Assembly: GCF_004028235.1 (NCBI RefSeq)
Contig: NZ_CP035037.1
Location: 1,426,001 to 1,490,000, forward strand
Direction of reading: 5' to 3'
DNA: 64,000 bases
Origin: Leucobacter muris
Lineage (GTDB): Bacteria; Actinomycetota; Actinomycetes; Actinomycetales; Microbacteriaceae
Every line of letters begins with the position of its first letter. The stretch's first letter is position 1. Under the pieces are notes generated by a model. The model was given only the letters and a program-made list of their open reading frames with translations, was not told where the DNA came from and searched no databases. Position numbers and translations under genes: made by a program. This document shows positions 26,400-35,802 of the stretch, in pieces.

Positions 26400-26414
26400 A
26401 CACGAGGGTCGACG

Positions 26415-26897
26415 CTACAGATCGAGCGTGTCGACGAGGCCGACGCACTCGCGTGTCTGCGGCAGCTCCCTGACGACGGTGCCGAGGTCGAGCACCGCCG
26501 CGGTACCGCTCGCGTACTCGGAATTCACGAACACGGCGAGGCCGGGCGAGCGCCCGTAGGCCTCGAAGCGGTAGAGCGGCGCCTGCGAGTCGTCCATGAT
26601 CCAGTCGACCCCGTCGACGTTCACGCAGGTGTCGGTGGTGGGGCCGCTCGGCTCGACGCCGCACTGCAGCTGCACGCCGGCCGGATCGCCCCACGCGCCC
26701 GTCGACTGGGCGTTGGTGGTGCGCCGCTCGAGGCCGGCGACCGTGTCGGGCAGGCGCACGATCACGTCGGCGCAGGCCGGGTCGTTGGCGTTCTCGGCCG
26801 CCTCCATGGGCACGTCGCCGGCGCAGCCGGTGAGCAGCGTCGCAGAGGCGAGCGCCGCGGTGGCGAGCGCGAGCAGGCGGGTGCGGTGCGAAGTCAC
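26415..26897 (-). CDS. DUF3515 family lipoprotein
   Basis: 160 residues from GTG 26897. The N-terminus is a lipoprotein signal peptide (basic MTSHRTR, hydrophobic core, lipobox LLTGC with the acylated cysteine near residue 25). The mature part has four cysteines likely paired outside the cytoplasm (ACADVIVRL, LQCGVE, DTCVNVDG, RECVGL). DUF3515 lipoproteins are common in actinobacteria beside ddl and thiL; their function is unknown. A TAGGCT -10 at 26904-26909 lies six bases upstream, so the mRNA is probably leaderless. It is divergent from thiL. Confidence 0.85.
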   Translation of the reverse strand: MTSHRTRLLALATAALASATLLTGCAGDVPMEAAENANDPACADVIVRLPDTVAGLERRTTNAQSTGAWGDPAGVQLQCGVEPSGPTTDTCVNVDGVDWIMDDSQAPLYRFEAYGRSPGLAVFVNSEYASGTAAVLDLGTVVRELPQTRECVGLVDTLDL

Positions 26898-26940
26898 GCT
26901 GCCAGCCTAGCGAGTGCCGCCTGTGCGCTAGTTTGAGAGT

Positions 26941-27960
26941 GTGAACGCGACCGTGGGGGAACTGGGGGAGCGCGAGGTGCTCGCCCGCGTGCTCGCCCGC
27001 CTGAGCCCCTCCGCGAGCGCGCGGCTCGGTCCGGGCGACGACTGCGCGGTGCTCGGCTTCGAGGGCGACGCGGTCGTGACGACCGACACGATGATCGAGG
27101 GGCCCGACTTCCGTCTGGCCTGGCACGACGGATTCGAACTGGGGTGGAAGCTCGCGGCCACCAACCTCTCCGACGTCGCGGCCATGGGTGCGCGGCCCAC
27201 GGCGCTCACCGTGGCGCTCGCCGTGCCGCACGAGACACCGGTCGATCTGCTCGAGCGGATCGCGCGCGGCCTCGACGCCGCCTGCCGGCAGCTCGCGCCG
27301 GGCTGCGGTGTGATCGGCGGCGACCTCGGGCGCGCGCCGGTGGTGACCGCCTCGGTGACGGCGCTCGGCGACCTCGAGGGGCGGCCGCCCGTGACCCGCT
27401 CGGGCGCGAGGCCGGGCGACAGGGTCGCGTACGCGGGGCAGCTCGGGCTCGCGGGGCTCGGGCTGTCGCTGCTGTTCGCCGAGGCCGCCGATCCCGACGG
27501 CACCGCCCACTCCCGGTCGCTGCCCGCCCTGCGGCGGGCCTACCCCGCGGCCGTCGCCGCGCAGCTCGCCCCCGAGCCGCCCATCGCGCTCGGAGCGGCC
27601 GCGGCCGACGCGGGAGCGACCGCGATGATGGACGTCTCCGACTCGCTGTCGATCGACGCCGACCGCCTGGCGCGGGCGAGCGGGGTGACAGTCGACCTCG
27701 ACGCGCTCCTGCTGGAGCGCGGCTTCGGAGTGCAGCACGGCGCTGCAGTGCCGATCGGGGCGATGCTCACGGGCGGTGAGGATCACGGGCTGCTCGCGAC
27801 GTTCCCGGCGTCGGCGGCGCTGCCGCACGGCTTCCTGCCGATCGGCGCGGTGCGGGATATCGATTCGGGATCCGCGGCCGCGCCCGGGATCCGTCTCGAC
27901 GGCGGCGCGCTCGACCCCGCCGGCTGGGACCCGTACACGGTGCGCCCGCCCGGATCCTGA
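26941..27960 (+). CDS. thiL: Thiamine-monophosphate kinase
   Basis: 339 residues from GTG 26941. GPGDDCAVLGF near residue 27 and VTTDTMIEGPDFRL near residue 46 bind Mg-ATP; WKLAATNLSDVAAMGARP and GGDLGRAP complete the PurM-like N-domain, and MMDVSDSLSIDADRLARAS lies in the C-domain. It phosphorylates thiamine monophosphate to thiamine diphosphate. A TAGTTT -10 element at 26929-26934 is six bases before the start, predicting a leaderless transcript. No thiamine riboswitch was seen. Confidence 0.94.
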   Translation: MNATVGELGEREVLARVLARLSPSASARLGPGDDCAVLGFEGDAVVTTDTMIEGPDFRLAWHDGFELGWKLAATNLSDVAAMGARPTALTVALAVPHETPVDLLERIARGLDAACRQLAPGCGVIGGDLGRAPVVTASVTALGDLEGRPPVTRSGARPGDRVAYAGQLGLAGLGLSLLFAEAADPDGTAHSRSLPALRRAYPAAVAAQLAPEPPIALGAAAADAGATAMMDVSDSLSIDADRLARASGVTVDLDALLLERGFGVQHGAAVPIGAMLTGGEDHGLLATFPASAALPHGFLPIGAVRDIDSGSAAAPGIRLDGGALDPAGWDPYTVRPPGS

Positions 27961-28005
27961 TGCTCGACACGCCCGCAGGATCGGCGACCCGGCGGAGGAG
28001 GGGGT

Positions 28006-29598
28006 TCAGGCCCTCTTCTCCGCCAGTCGCAGCGCCGTCCACAGGTCGGCGCGGGTGTCGGGGGAGTCGAGGTCGCTCTGCAGCAGTTGCGCGGCCGTCT
28101 GCACCCGGGCCTTGAGCGTGTGGCGGTGCACGCCGAGCTCGGTCGCGGCCGGGCTCGTCTGGCCGTGGTGGGCGAGCCAGACGCGCAGGCTGTGCTCGAT
28201 GGTGTCGTCGTGCCTGCGGTCGTGCTGGCGCAGCGGAGCGAGCAGGCTCTCGGCGCGGTGCCGCGCATCGGGCATTCCGCTCAGCAGGTGCAGTACGCCG
28301 TCGTGCAGCGCGGGCAGGTAGTCGACCGGCCCCTCCGCGCCGCTCGCGACCGCGTACTCGACCGCCCGGTCGGCCTGGTCGATCAACTCGGCCAGCTGCG
28401 GCAGCGTTCCGCGTTCCGAGACCCCCGACAGGATGCGGCGCGTGAGCAGCAGGCGGCGGATCGCGGGCAGGTGCCGCGTCTCGGCGATGATCAGCGGCGC
28501 ATCGCCGAGGGTCGCCCTGATGAGCCCGGGGCTGCCCGCGTCGAAGGACTGCAGATCCTCGACGATCGCGGGATCGACCCCCTCCGGCGTGCGGTAGCGC
28601 ACGGCCACGACGGATCCGCGCGGCACCCGGGTGAGCGCGCCCGCGGCGATCCTCTCCGCGAGGGCGAGGTCGCCGTCCAGCAGCAGCTGCACGATCGCGT
28701 CGCGCAGCGACGACTGCGCCTCGTCGATGCCGCCGCGGTGCTCGAGCTGCACGGTCGCGAGCGCGGCCACCAGGCCGATGAGGGTGCGCTCGGCGGTGTC
28801 GGGGGCGCCGCGATCCTCGACCGCCAGCACCCCGAGCACCCGGCCGCGCCGGCCGAGCGCCTGCATCTGCACACCGCCGCCCGCGCCGCCGATGCGGCCC
28901 GCGCTCACGCCCCGCTCCACGAGGCGACGGGTCTCGCGGCGGATCCACTCGGCCTGGACATCGGAGCGGGCGGAGCCCGGGGAGAACTCGACGATGCGCC
29001 CCGACCTGTCGGTGATGCACACCCAGCGCCCGAGACGGGCGGAGGCCTCGCGCACGGCCGAGCCCAGCCCGTCGCGCTGCAGCGAGGCCGAGGCCACCGC
29101 GCGCTGCGATTCGAGCGCCCAGACGTCGCGCTCCCTCGCGCCGGCCTCGAGCAGCCGCGCCGCGGTCTGCACGATCTCGATGAACGCCGTATCGTAGGGC
29201 ACGCGGAAGAGCGGCAGGCCGAGCCGGTCGCAGGCCGAGACGATCTGCGCCGGCACACGGTCCCAGTGCAGGCCGACCGCGACGCCGAGGGCGGTGACAC
29301 CGGCGCCGACGAGCCGCTGCACGTACGCGTCGGCGTCCTGCTGGTCGTGCACCGCCGAGAACCGGGCGCCGGTGGTGAGCAGCACGGTGCGGGGCGTGAG
29401 GAACGGGGCGGGATCCTCGAGCTCGCTGACGTGCACCCACTGCACCGGTCGCTCGAGCACGTCGGCGCTCGCCCCGGCGATCAGCACGAGGCCGAGCTGG
29501 TACTGACGCAGCAGCTCGCCGAGCTCGATGGCGGGGGAGTGCGTGGCGGGCGTCCCGCCCCTCGCGGCCCGCTCATCCGGCGCGGAGCTGGCTGCCAT
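28006..29598 (-). CDS. PucR family regulator, likely of gabTD
   Basis: 530 residues. The N-terminal PucR sensor domain (about 25-150: QWVHVSELEDPAPFLTPRTV is highly typical) is followed by a GAF/GGDEF-like middle region and a C-terminal PucR helix-turn-helix (AATELGVHRHTLKARV). GGGAGGG lies before the ATG. It is transcribed divergently from gabT across 170 bases, the standard arrangement of a GABA-responsive activator in actinobacteria. A TAGACT hexamer on the minus strand (29640-29645) is a plausible -10. The ligand is inferred from context. Confidence 0.88.
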   Translation of the reverse strand: MAASSAPDERAARGGTPATHSPAIELGELLRQYQLGLVLIAGASADVLERPVQWVHVSELEDPAPFLTPRTVLLTTGARFSAVHDQQDADAYVQRLVGAGVTALGVAVGLHWDRVPAQIVSACDRLGLPLFRVPYDTAFIEIVQTAARLLEAGARERDVWALESQRAVASASLQRDGLGSAVREASARLGRWVCITDRSGRIVEFSPGSARSDVQAEWIRRETRRLVERGVSAGRIGGAGGGVQMQALGRRGRVLGVLAVEDRGAPDTAERTLIGLVAALATVQLEHRGGIDEAQSSLRDAIVQLLLDGDLALAERIAAGALTRVPRGSVVAVRYRTPEGVDPAIVEDLQSFDAGSPGLIRATLGDAPLIIAETRHLPAIRRLLLTRRILSGVSERGTLPQLAELIDQADRAVEYAVASGAEGPVDYLPALHDGVLHLLSGMPDARHRAESLLAPLRQHDRRHDDTIEHSLRVWLAHHGQTSPAATELGVHRHTLKARVQTAAQLLQSDLDSPDTRADLWTALRLAEKRA

Positions 29599-29768
29599 GG
29601 CCCTCCCTGAATGGTGTCTGCCGAAGTGGCGAAAGTTCGAGTCTATTTAGTCCATTGTGGCACAGGAGCGGGTAGGCGGACGGGGCTAGGCTGATCCGGA
29701 ATCACATTCGAACCCGCGAGGCGCTCACCCGAGCGCAGCGCGGTGAGCCCCCAGGCAAGGAGAACCTC

Positions 29769-31112
29769 ATGGCTGATGCCAGCATCATCGGCGGCCCCTC
29801 GCTCCCGCAGGAGCGCAAGCTCGTCACCAGCATCCCCGGTCCGAAATCGCAGGAGATCATCGCGCGCAAGAGCGCCGCGGTCGCGGCCGGCGTCGGCGCC
29901 GCCCTGCCCGTGTCGATCGTCGCAGCCGGTGGCGGCGTCATGGTCGACGTCGACGGCAACTCGCTCATCGACCTCGGCTCCGGCATCGCCGTGACCGGCG
30001 TCGGCAACTCGGCCCCCGCCGTGGTGAAGGCCGTCACCGAGCAGGTGCAGCAGTTCACCCACACCTGCTTCACCGTCACCCCCTACGAGGGCTACGTGCA
30101 GGTCGCCGAGAAGCTCAACGAGCTTACCCCCGGCGACCACGAGAAGCGCTCCGCACTCTTCAACTCGGGCGCCGAGGCCGTCGAGAACGCGATCAAGATC
30201 GCCCGCCACTACACCAAGAAGAACGGCGTCGTCGTCTTCGACCACGCCTACCACGGCCGCACCAACCTCACCATGGGCATGACCGCCAAGAACATGCCCT
30301 ACAAGGACGGCTTCGGCCCGTTCGCCCCCGAGGTCTACCGCGTCGCGACCTCGTACCCCTTCCGCGACGGCCTGACCGGCGCCGAGGCCGCCGAGGTCGC
30401 GCTCACCCAGATCGAGAAGCAGGTCGGCGCGTCGAACCTCGCCGCCATCATCATCGAGCCCATCCAGGGCGAGGGCGGCTTCATCGCCCCCGCCGAGGGC
30501 TTCCTCCCCGCCCTGCAGGAGTGGGCGACCGCCAACGGCGTCGTCTTCATCCTCGACGAGGTGCAGACCGGCTTCGCCCGCACCGGCGACCTCTTCGCCG
30601 CGAACCACGAGGGCGTCGTGCCCGACCTGGTCACCACCGCCAAGGGCATCGCCGGCGGTCTGCCCCTGTCGGCTGTCACCGGCCGCGCCGAGATCATGGA
30701 CTCGGCGCACGCGGGCGGCCTCGGCGGCACCTACGCGGGCAGCCCCATCGCCTGTGCCGCGGCCCTCGCCACCATCGAGACCTACGAGCAGGAGAACCTC
30801 TCGCAGCGCGCCCGCGAGATCGGCGCGATCATCGAAGAGTTCTTCGCCGAGCTGCAGAAGAACGACGACCGCATCGGCGACATCCGCGGACGCGGCGCCA
30901 TGCAGGCCGTCGAGCTCGTCGAGTCGGGCTCGAAGAAGCCCGCCGCCGCCCTCACCGGCGCGATCGCGAAGCAGGCCGGCGACCAGGGCGTCATCCTGCT
31001 CACCTGCGGCACCTACGGCAACGTGATCCGCTTCCTCCCGCCGCTCTCCATCTCGGACGAGCTGCTGCGCGAGGGCCTCCAGGTCGTCGCCGACGCGCTG
31101 GCCGCCAACTGA
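29769..31112 (+). CDS. gabT: 4-aminobutyrate--2-oxoglutarate transaminase
   Basis: 447 residues with AAGGAG eight bases before ATG 29769. Class-III aminotransferase motifs: FNSGAEAVENAIKIARHYTK (PLP phosphate site), DHAYHGRTNLTMGMTAKNMP, ILDEVQTGFARTG, and the PLP lysine in LVTTAKGIAGGLPLSAVTG. It converts GABA and 2-oxoglutarate to succinic semialdehyde and glutamate. gabD follows after 36 bases, completing the GABA shunt to succinate. It is distinct from the class-III domain of the fusion protein at the left edge. Confidence 0.94.
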   Translation: MADASIIGGPSLPQERKLVTSIPGPKSQEIIARKSAAVAAGVGAALPVSIVAAGGGVMVDVDGNSLIDLGSGIAVTGVGNSAPAVVKAVTEQVQQFTHTCFTVTPYEGYVQVAEKLNELTPGDHEKRSALFNSGAEAVENAIKIARHYTKKNGVVVFDHAYHGRTNLTMGMTAKNMPYKDGFGPFAPEVYRVATSYPFRDGLTGAEAAEVALTQIEKQVGASNLAAIIIEPIQGEGGFIAPAEGFLPALQEWATANGVVFILDEVQTGFARTGDLFAANHEGVVPDLVTTAKGIAGGLPLSAVTGRAEIMDSAHAGGLGGTYAGSPIACAAALATIETYEQENLSQRAREIGAIIEEFFAELQKNDDRIGDIRGRGAMQAVELVESGSKKPAAALTGAIAKQAGDQGVILLTCGTYGNVIRFLPPLSISDELLREGLQVVADALAAN

Positions 31113-31148
31113 CCGACGCAGCAGACTGACGAACAGAAAGTAGACATC

Positions 31149-32618
31149 ATGGCACTGAAGCCCAACGAGCAGGAACTGCTCGATCGTGTTGAGTCCGGTC
31201 TCGGTATCGGCGGCAAGTGGGAAGCGTCCACCTCGGGCGCGACCTTCGACGTGACCGACCCCGCCACCGGCGAGGTCATCAAGACCATCGCCGACGCGAC
31301 CGTCGAGGACGCGGTGCGCGCGCTCGACGCGGCCGTCGAGGCGCAGGAGGAGTGGGGCAACACCCCCACCCGCGTGCGCTCGAACATCCTGCGCCGCGCG
31401 TTCGATTTGCTGATGGAGCGCAAGGAGGAGTTCGCGCTGCTCATGGCCATGGAGATGGGCAAGCCCATCGCCGAGGCCCGCGGCGAGGTCGTGTACGGCG
31501 GCGAGTTCCTGCGCTGGTTCTCGGAGGAGGCCGTGCGCGTGCAGGGAGACTACCGCCAGAACCCCGAGGGCACCGGCAACATGGTGGTCTCGCATATCCC
31601 CGTCGGCCCGTGCTACTTCATCACGCCGTGGAACTTCCCGCTGGCGATGGCGACCCGCAAGATCGCTCCGGCACTCGCCGCGGGCTGCACCTCGGTGATC
31701 AAGCCGGCTGCGCTGACTCCGCTGACCACGATCTTCTTCGTACAGCTGCTCGAGGAGGCGGGCCTCCCCGCCGGCGTGGTGAACGTCGTGCCGACCTCGA
31801 AGTCGAGCGCTCAGTCGTCGGCGCTGCTGTCGGATCCCCGCCTGCGCAAGCTGTCGTTCACGGGCTCCACCCCGGTGGGCGTGAAGCTGCTCGAGGCCGC
31901 CGCTCAGAACGTGCTGCGCACTTCGATGGAGCTCGGCGGCAACGCGCCGTTCGTCGTGTTCGAGGACGCGGATCTCGATAAGGCCGTCGAGGGCGCCATG
32001 CTCGCGAAGTTCCGCAACATCGGCCAGGCCTGCACCGCGGCGAACCGCATCATCGTGCACGAGAGCGTGGCCGACGAGTTCGCGCGCCGCGTGGGCGAGA
32101 AGGTCGCGGCGATGAAGATCGGCCGCGGCGCCGACGAGGGCAACGACATCGGCGCGCTGGTCGAGGAGAAGGCCGTGGCCAACACGGCCCGCCTCGTGGC
32201 CGACGCCGTCGAGACCGGCGGCACCATCGTCACCGGTGGTGAGCCGATCGACGGCCCCGGCAACTTCTTCCAGCCGACCGTGATCGACAACCTCGGCCCG
32301 CAGGCCGCGATCATGCGCGAGGAGATCTTCGGCCCGGTGCTCGGCATCGTGCGCTTCTCCACCGAGGACGAGGCGGTCGAGATCGCCAACAACACCGAGT
32401 ACGGCCTCGTGAGCTACGTGTTCACCGAGAACCTCGCTCGCGGTCACCGCATGATCGAGAAGCTCGAGACCGGCATGATGGGCCTGAACACGGGCCTCGT
32501 GTCGAACGCCGCGGCTCCGTTCGGCGGCGTGAAGCAGTCGGGCATCGGCCGCGAGGGCGGCTTCGACGGCATCCACGAGTTCCTGTCGACGAAGTACACG
32601 CTGATCCCGCGCTCGTAG
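31149..32618 (+). CDS. gabD: Succinate-semialdehyde dehydrogenase (NAD(P)+)
   Basis: 489 residues. ITPWNFPLAMATRKIAPALA binds substrate and cofactor, FTGSTPVGVKLLE is the Rossmann motif, MELGGNAPFVVF carries the general-base glutamate and NIGQACTAANRI the catalytic cysteine. EEIFGPVLGIVRF and the C-terminal FGGVKQSGIGREGG are GabD-typical. It oxidises succinic semialdehyde from GabT to succinate. It shares the gabT transcript and ends at a strong terminator. Confidence 0.94.
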   Translation: MALKPNEQELLDRVESGLGIGGKWEASTSGATFDVTDPATGEVIKTIADATVEDAVRALDAAVEAQEEWGNTPTRVRSNILRRAFDLLMERKEEFALLMAMEMGKPIAEARGEVVYGGEFLRWFSEEAVRVQGDYRQNPEGTGNMVVSHIPVGPCYFITPWNFPLAMATRKIAPALAAGCTSVIKPAALTPLTTIFFVQLLEEAGLPAGVVNVVPTSKSSAQSSALLSDPRLRKLSFTGSTPVGVKLLEAAAQNVLRTSMELGGNAPFVVFEDADLDKAVEGAMLAKFRNIGQACTAANRIIVHESVADEFARRVGEKVAAMKIGRGADEGNDIGALVEEKAVANTARLVADAVETGGTIVTGGEPIDGPGNFFQPTVIDNLGPQAAIMREEIFGPVLGIVRFSTEDEAVEIANNTEYGLVSYVFTENLARGHRMIEKLETGMMGLNTGLVSNAAAPFGGVKQSGIGREGGFDGIHEFLSTKYTLIPRS

Positions 32619-32637
32619 TTCGAGCTCGGAGTCCGCA

Positions 32638-32672
32638 CTCGGGCCCGGAACCTCTGAGGTTCCGGGCCCGAG
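32638..32672 (+). terminator. Terminator after gabD
   Basis: CTCGGGCCCGGAACC and GGTTCCGGGCCCGAG form a near-perfect 15-bp stem with a five-base loop between the convergent gabD and rsmD genes. It can act in both directions. Confidence 0.85.
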
Positions 32673-32699
32673 GTGTATCCGGAGGGGGCGGATCGCGGT

Positions 32700-33287
32700 T
32701 CAGGCGGGCTCTGCCCACCACAGCGCGGTCTCGCCGTAGCGCTTCTCGCGCACCGGAGCCAGCCCCGCGGGCCACTCCGGCTCGGGGGAGCGGGTGCTGC
32801 GCTCCACGAGCACGGCGGCGTCGTCGGCGAGCAGCGGCACGAGCGCGGCGAGGTTCGCCGCGAGCTCGGCGTCCCCGAGATCGTAGGGCGGGTCGATGAG
32901 CGCGACATCCCAGCGCGGAGCGGCCGGATTCTCCCCGGCCGAGTCGAGGAACGCCTGGACCGACTGCCGCACGACCTCGACGAGGGGGGCCGATCCGGAG
33001 CGCGTGAACGCCCCGAGCACCGTTCGCGCGTTGCGACCCGCGACCTGCGCCGCCTGGAGATGCTTCTCGACGAGCGTGACGGCGGCTGCACCGCGGCTCG
33101 CCGCCTCGAGGCCCAGAGCGCCCGAGCCCGCGTAGAGGTCGAGCACGCGTGCGCCGTCGATGAGGCCCCACGACTCGAGCGCCGAGAAGATCGCCTCGCG
33201 CACGCGATCGCTCGTGGGCCGCGTGCCGGAACGGGGCACGTCGAGGCGCAGCGATCCGGCGGCTCCGGCGATGATTCTGGTCATCAC
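32700..33287 (-). CDS. rsmD: 16S rRNA (guanine(966)-N2)-methyltransferase
   Basis: 195 residues. RIIAGAAGSLRLDVP, then RPTSDRVREAIFSAL (the RsmD-specific N-terminal motif), DLYAGSGALGLEAASRGA (SAM-binding motif I) and DPPYDLGD (catalytic DPPY) identify it. It methylates G966 in the 30S subunit. The frame opens with GTG followed directly by ATG at 33284; either could start, the ATG being more usual. It is divergent from recG, the usual actinobacterial arrangement. Confidence 0.93.
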   Translation of the reverse strand: MMTRIIAGAAGSLRLDVPRSGTRPTSDRVREAIFSALESWGLIDGARVLDLYAGSGALGLEAASRGAAAVTLVEKHLQAAQVAGRNARTVLGAFTRSGSAPLVEVVRQSVQAFLDSAGENPAAPRWDVALIDPPYDLGDAELAANLAALVPLLADDAAVLVERSTRSPEPEWPAGLAPVREKRYGETALWWAEPA

Positions 33288-33346
33288 ACGAGGGTACCGT
33301 CTCGCCGCCGCGAGCGTCTGTCGGGGGTCGCCGCTACGCTGGAGAC

Positions 33347-35542
33347 ATGACCCAGGCCACGCTCGACACCCGCCTCGACGGTGTCGTGGGAGCGCGCACG
33401 GCGAAGCCGCTGCAGCGGGCCTTCGAGATGCTCACGGTCGGCGACCTGCTGCACCACTTCCCGCGCCGCTACTCCCGGCGGGGCGAGCTGACGCCGCTGC
33501 GCGGGCTGCCGACGGGCGAGCAGATCACGGTGGTCGCCCAGGTGCTCGACGTGCGCGAGCGCCGCATGCAGCGCCGCAACGGCAGCCTCCTCGAAGCCCG
33601 CATCACCGACGGAACGGGAACGCTCACGCTCACCTTCTTCAACCAGCAGTGGCGCAGCCGGGAGCTGGTGGCGGGGCGACGGGGCATCTTCGCGGGCAAG
33701 GTCAGCGAGTACCGGGGCAACCTGCAGCTGCAGCACCCCGAGTACGAGCTGTTCGAGAACCGCGATGAGGCCCCCGGCGCAGAGCAGCTCGACGAGGCGG
33801 CGGCGAAGGCGTGGGCCGAGACGCCGGTGCCGATCTACCCGGCCACCGCGCAGATGCCCAGCTGGACCATCCAGCGGGCCGTCGAACTCGCCCTCGACGC
33901 TCTCGGGCCGGTGACCGACCCGCTGCCCGCCGAGATCCGCGACGCCGAGGGGGTCATGGCCTACGGGCGGGCGCTCGAGCTGATCCACCGCCCGCAGACC
34001 GATGCCGACTGGCGCGGCGCGCAGCAGAGTCTGCGCTTCCGCGAGGCGTTCGAGCTGCAACTCGCGCTGCTCGATCGCCGGCGTCGCGCCGGGCTCGAAT
34101 CCAGCACCCCGAGGCCGCTCACGAGCGGCGCGGCGGGCAAGCCGGGCCCGCTCGACCGATTCGACGCCGCCCTGCCCTTCGACCTCACCGGCGACCAGCG
34201 CCTCGCGGGTGACACGATCTCGGCCGAGCTCGCTCAATCGCACCCGATGCACCGTCTGCTGCAGGGCGAGGCCGGGTCGGGCAAGACGCTCGTGGCGCTG
34301 CGCGCCATGCTGCAGGTCGCGGGCAGCGATGGCCAGAGCGCGCTGCTCGCGCCCACCGAGGTGCTCGCGGCGCAGCACTTCCGCTCGATCACGGAGGCGC
34401 TCGGCCCCGACCTCACGGCCGAGCTGAACCCCGTGCTGCTCACGGGCCGCATGCCGGCCGCCGAGCGCAAGCGGGCGCTGCTCTCGCTCGCCTCGGGCAC
34501 CTGCCGCATCGCGGTCGGCACGCACGCCCTCATCAGCGAGGGGGTCGCGTTCTACGACCTCGGGTTCATCGTGGTCGACGAGCAGCACCGCTTCGGCGTC
34601 GAGCAGCGCGAGGCGCTGAGGCGCAAGGGGGCTTCGCCCCACGTGCTCGCGATGACCGCCACCCCCATTCCGCGCACGGTCGCGCTCACGACCTTCGGCG
34701 ACCTCGAGGTGACCACGATCAGAGAGCTGCCGCCCGGGCGGCAGGGCATCGAGACCTTCACCGTGCCCGAACTCGAGATGCCGAACCGCGCGGCCCGCGT
34801 GTGGGCGCGCGCTGCGGAAGACCTCGCGGGAGGCCGACAGGTGTACGTCGTCTGCCCGGCGATCTCGGCGGGCGAGGTCGATCCCGAGCTCGACGGCGAC
34901 GAGACGGGCGCCGAGGAGCGGCCGCGGCCGCTCGCGAACGTCGAGGATACCGTCGCCGAGTTGCGCCGCCGCCCCGAGTTCGCGGGCGTGCAGATCGAGG
35001 GGCTCGACGGCGGCATGGCCTCCGACGAGAAGGACCGCGTGATGCGGGGCTTCGCCGATGGGCGCATCGGCGTGCTCGTCGCCACGACCGTCATCGAGGT
35101 GGGCGTCAACGTGCCCAACGCCACGATCATGATCGTGCGCGACGCCGACCGCTTCGGCATCTCGCAGCTGCACCAGCTGCGCGGCCGGGTGGGGCGCGGC
35201 GAGCACGCGGGTCTCTGCCTGCTCATGACCACGGCCGAGCAGGGCTCTGTGGCGCGAGAGCGCATCGAGGCCGTCGCGGCGACCTCCGACGGTTTCGCGC
35301 TCGCCGAGGTCGATCTCGAACTGCGCCGCGAGGGCGACATCCTCGGTACGGCGCAGTCGGGAGGGCGGTCGACGCTGCGCCTGCTGCGCGTCGCCGAGCA
35401 CGGCGAACTGATCGCGCACGCCCGCGAGGTGGCGGCGGCGCTGCTCGAGCACGATCCCGAGCTCGAGACCGCCCCGGGCCTCGCCGAGCTCATCGCCCGC
35501 GAGTACGAGGCGGGCCTGCTCGACAACCTCGCGAAGTCGTAG
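33347..35542 (+). CDS. recG: ATP-dependent DNA helicase RecG
   Basis: 731 residues. An N-terminal OB-fold wedge domain (about 55-160: HHFPRRYSRRGELTPL) is followed by helicase motifs: Walker A LQGEAGSGKTLVALR, TPTEVLAAQH, Walker B VVDEQHRFGVEQR, MTATPIPRT, and C-terminal ATTVIEVGVNVPN and QLRGRVGRGEH. It reverses stalled forks and processes recombination intermediates. A TACGCT -10-like hexamer (33335-33340) six bases before the ATG suggests a leaderless mRNA. Divergent from rsmD. Confidence 0.96.
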   Translation: MTQATLDTRLDGVVGARTAKPLQRAFEMLTVGDLLHHFPRRYSRRGELTPLRGLPTGEQITVVAQVLDVRERRMQRRNGSLLEARITDGTGTLTLTFFNQQWRSRELVAGRRGIFAGKVSEYRGNLQLQHPEYELFENRDEAPGAEQLDEAAAKAWAETPVPIYPATAQMPSWTIQRAVELALDALGPVTDPLPAEIRDAEGVMAYGRALELIHRPQTDADWRGAQQSLRFREAFELQLALLDRRRRAGLESSTPRPLTSGAAGKPGPLDRFDAALPFDLTGDQRLAGDTISAELAQSHPMHRLLQGEAGSGKTLVALRAMLQVAGSDGQSALLAPTEVLAAQHFRSITEALGPDLTAELNPVLLTGRMPAAERKRALLSLASGTCRIAVGTHALISEGVAFYDLGFIVVDEQHRFGVEQREALRRKGASPHVLAMTATPIPRTVALTTFGDLEVTTIRELPPGRQGIETFTVPELEMPNRAARVWARAAEDLAGGRQVYVVCPAISAGEVDPELDGDETGAEERPRPLANVEDTVAELRRRPEFAGVQIEGLDGGMASDEKDRVMRGFADGRIGVLVATTVIEVGVNVPNATIMIVRDADRFGISQLHQLRGRVGRGEHAGLCLLMTTAEQGSVARERIEAVAATSDGFALAEVDLELRREGDILGTAQSGGRSTLRLLRVAEHGELIAHAREVAAALLEHDPELETAPGLAELIAREYEAGLLDNLAKS

Positions 35543-35684
35543 CTGCCGGGGCCGCACGCCCGTCGAGCACGGCGTGGACTCGGCGCCTCGGAAGGCGCGT
35601 GCTCGTACCGCGTCGCGCACCCGCGATCCGGGATCCGGCGGCCGCGCCGTGCGACGCCGCCCCTCGGCCGGCCCCGAAGCGGTA

Positions 35685-35785
35685 CCCAGGTACCATTCCC
35701 CAGGCACCGAGGGCCGATCCGTCGCCGCTCGCGCGGTCCTAGCGTGGAAGCAACGATGCACCACGAGCGCATCACCCCAGGCACC
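35685..35785 (+). promoter_or_regulatory. Three direct repeats CCCAGG(T/C)ACC around a -10; candidate response-regulator sites
   Basis: CCCAGGTACC (35685-35694), CCCAGGCACC (35699-35708) and CCCAGGCACC (35776-35785) are spaced 14 and 77 bases apart before the ABC ATPase gene. A TAGCGT -10-like hexamer lies at 35740-35745 between them. The remainder of 35543-35802 shows nothing recognisable. Confidence 0.4.
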
Positions 35786-35802
35786 ACGCGAAGGAGAGCA
35801 CC

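Noticed and set aside
26266..26414. CRISPR-like short repeats
   Set aside because: The units are inverted pairs without uniform spacers, unlike a CRISPR array, and no cas genes are present.
26898..26940. Thiamine (TPP) riboswitch before thiL
   Set aside because: Only 43 bases separate the divergent starts, too short for the aptamer, and no THI-box consensus is present.
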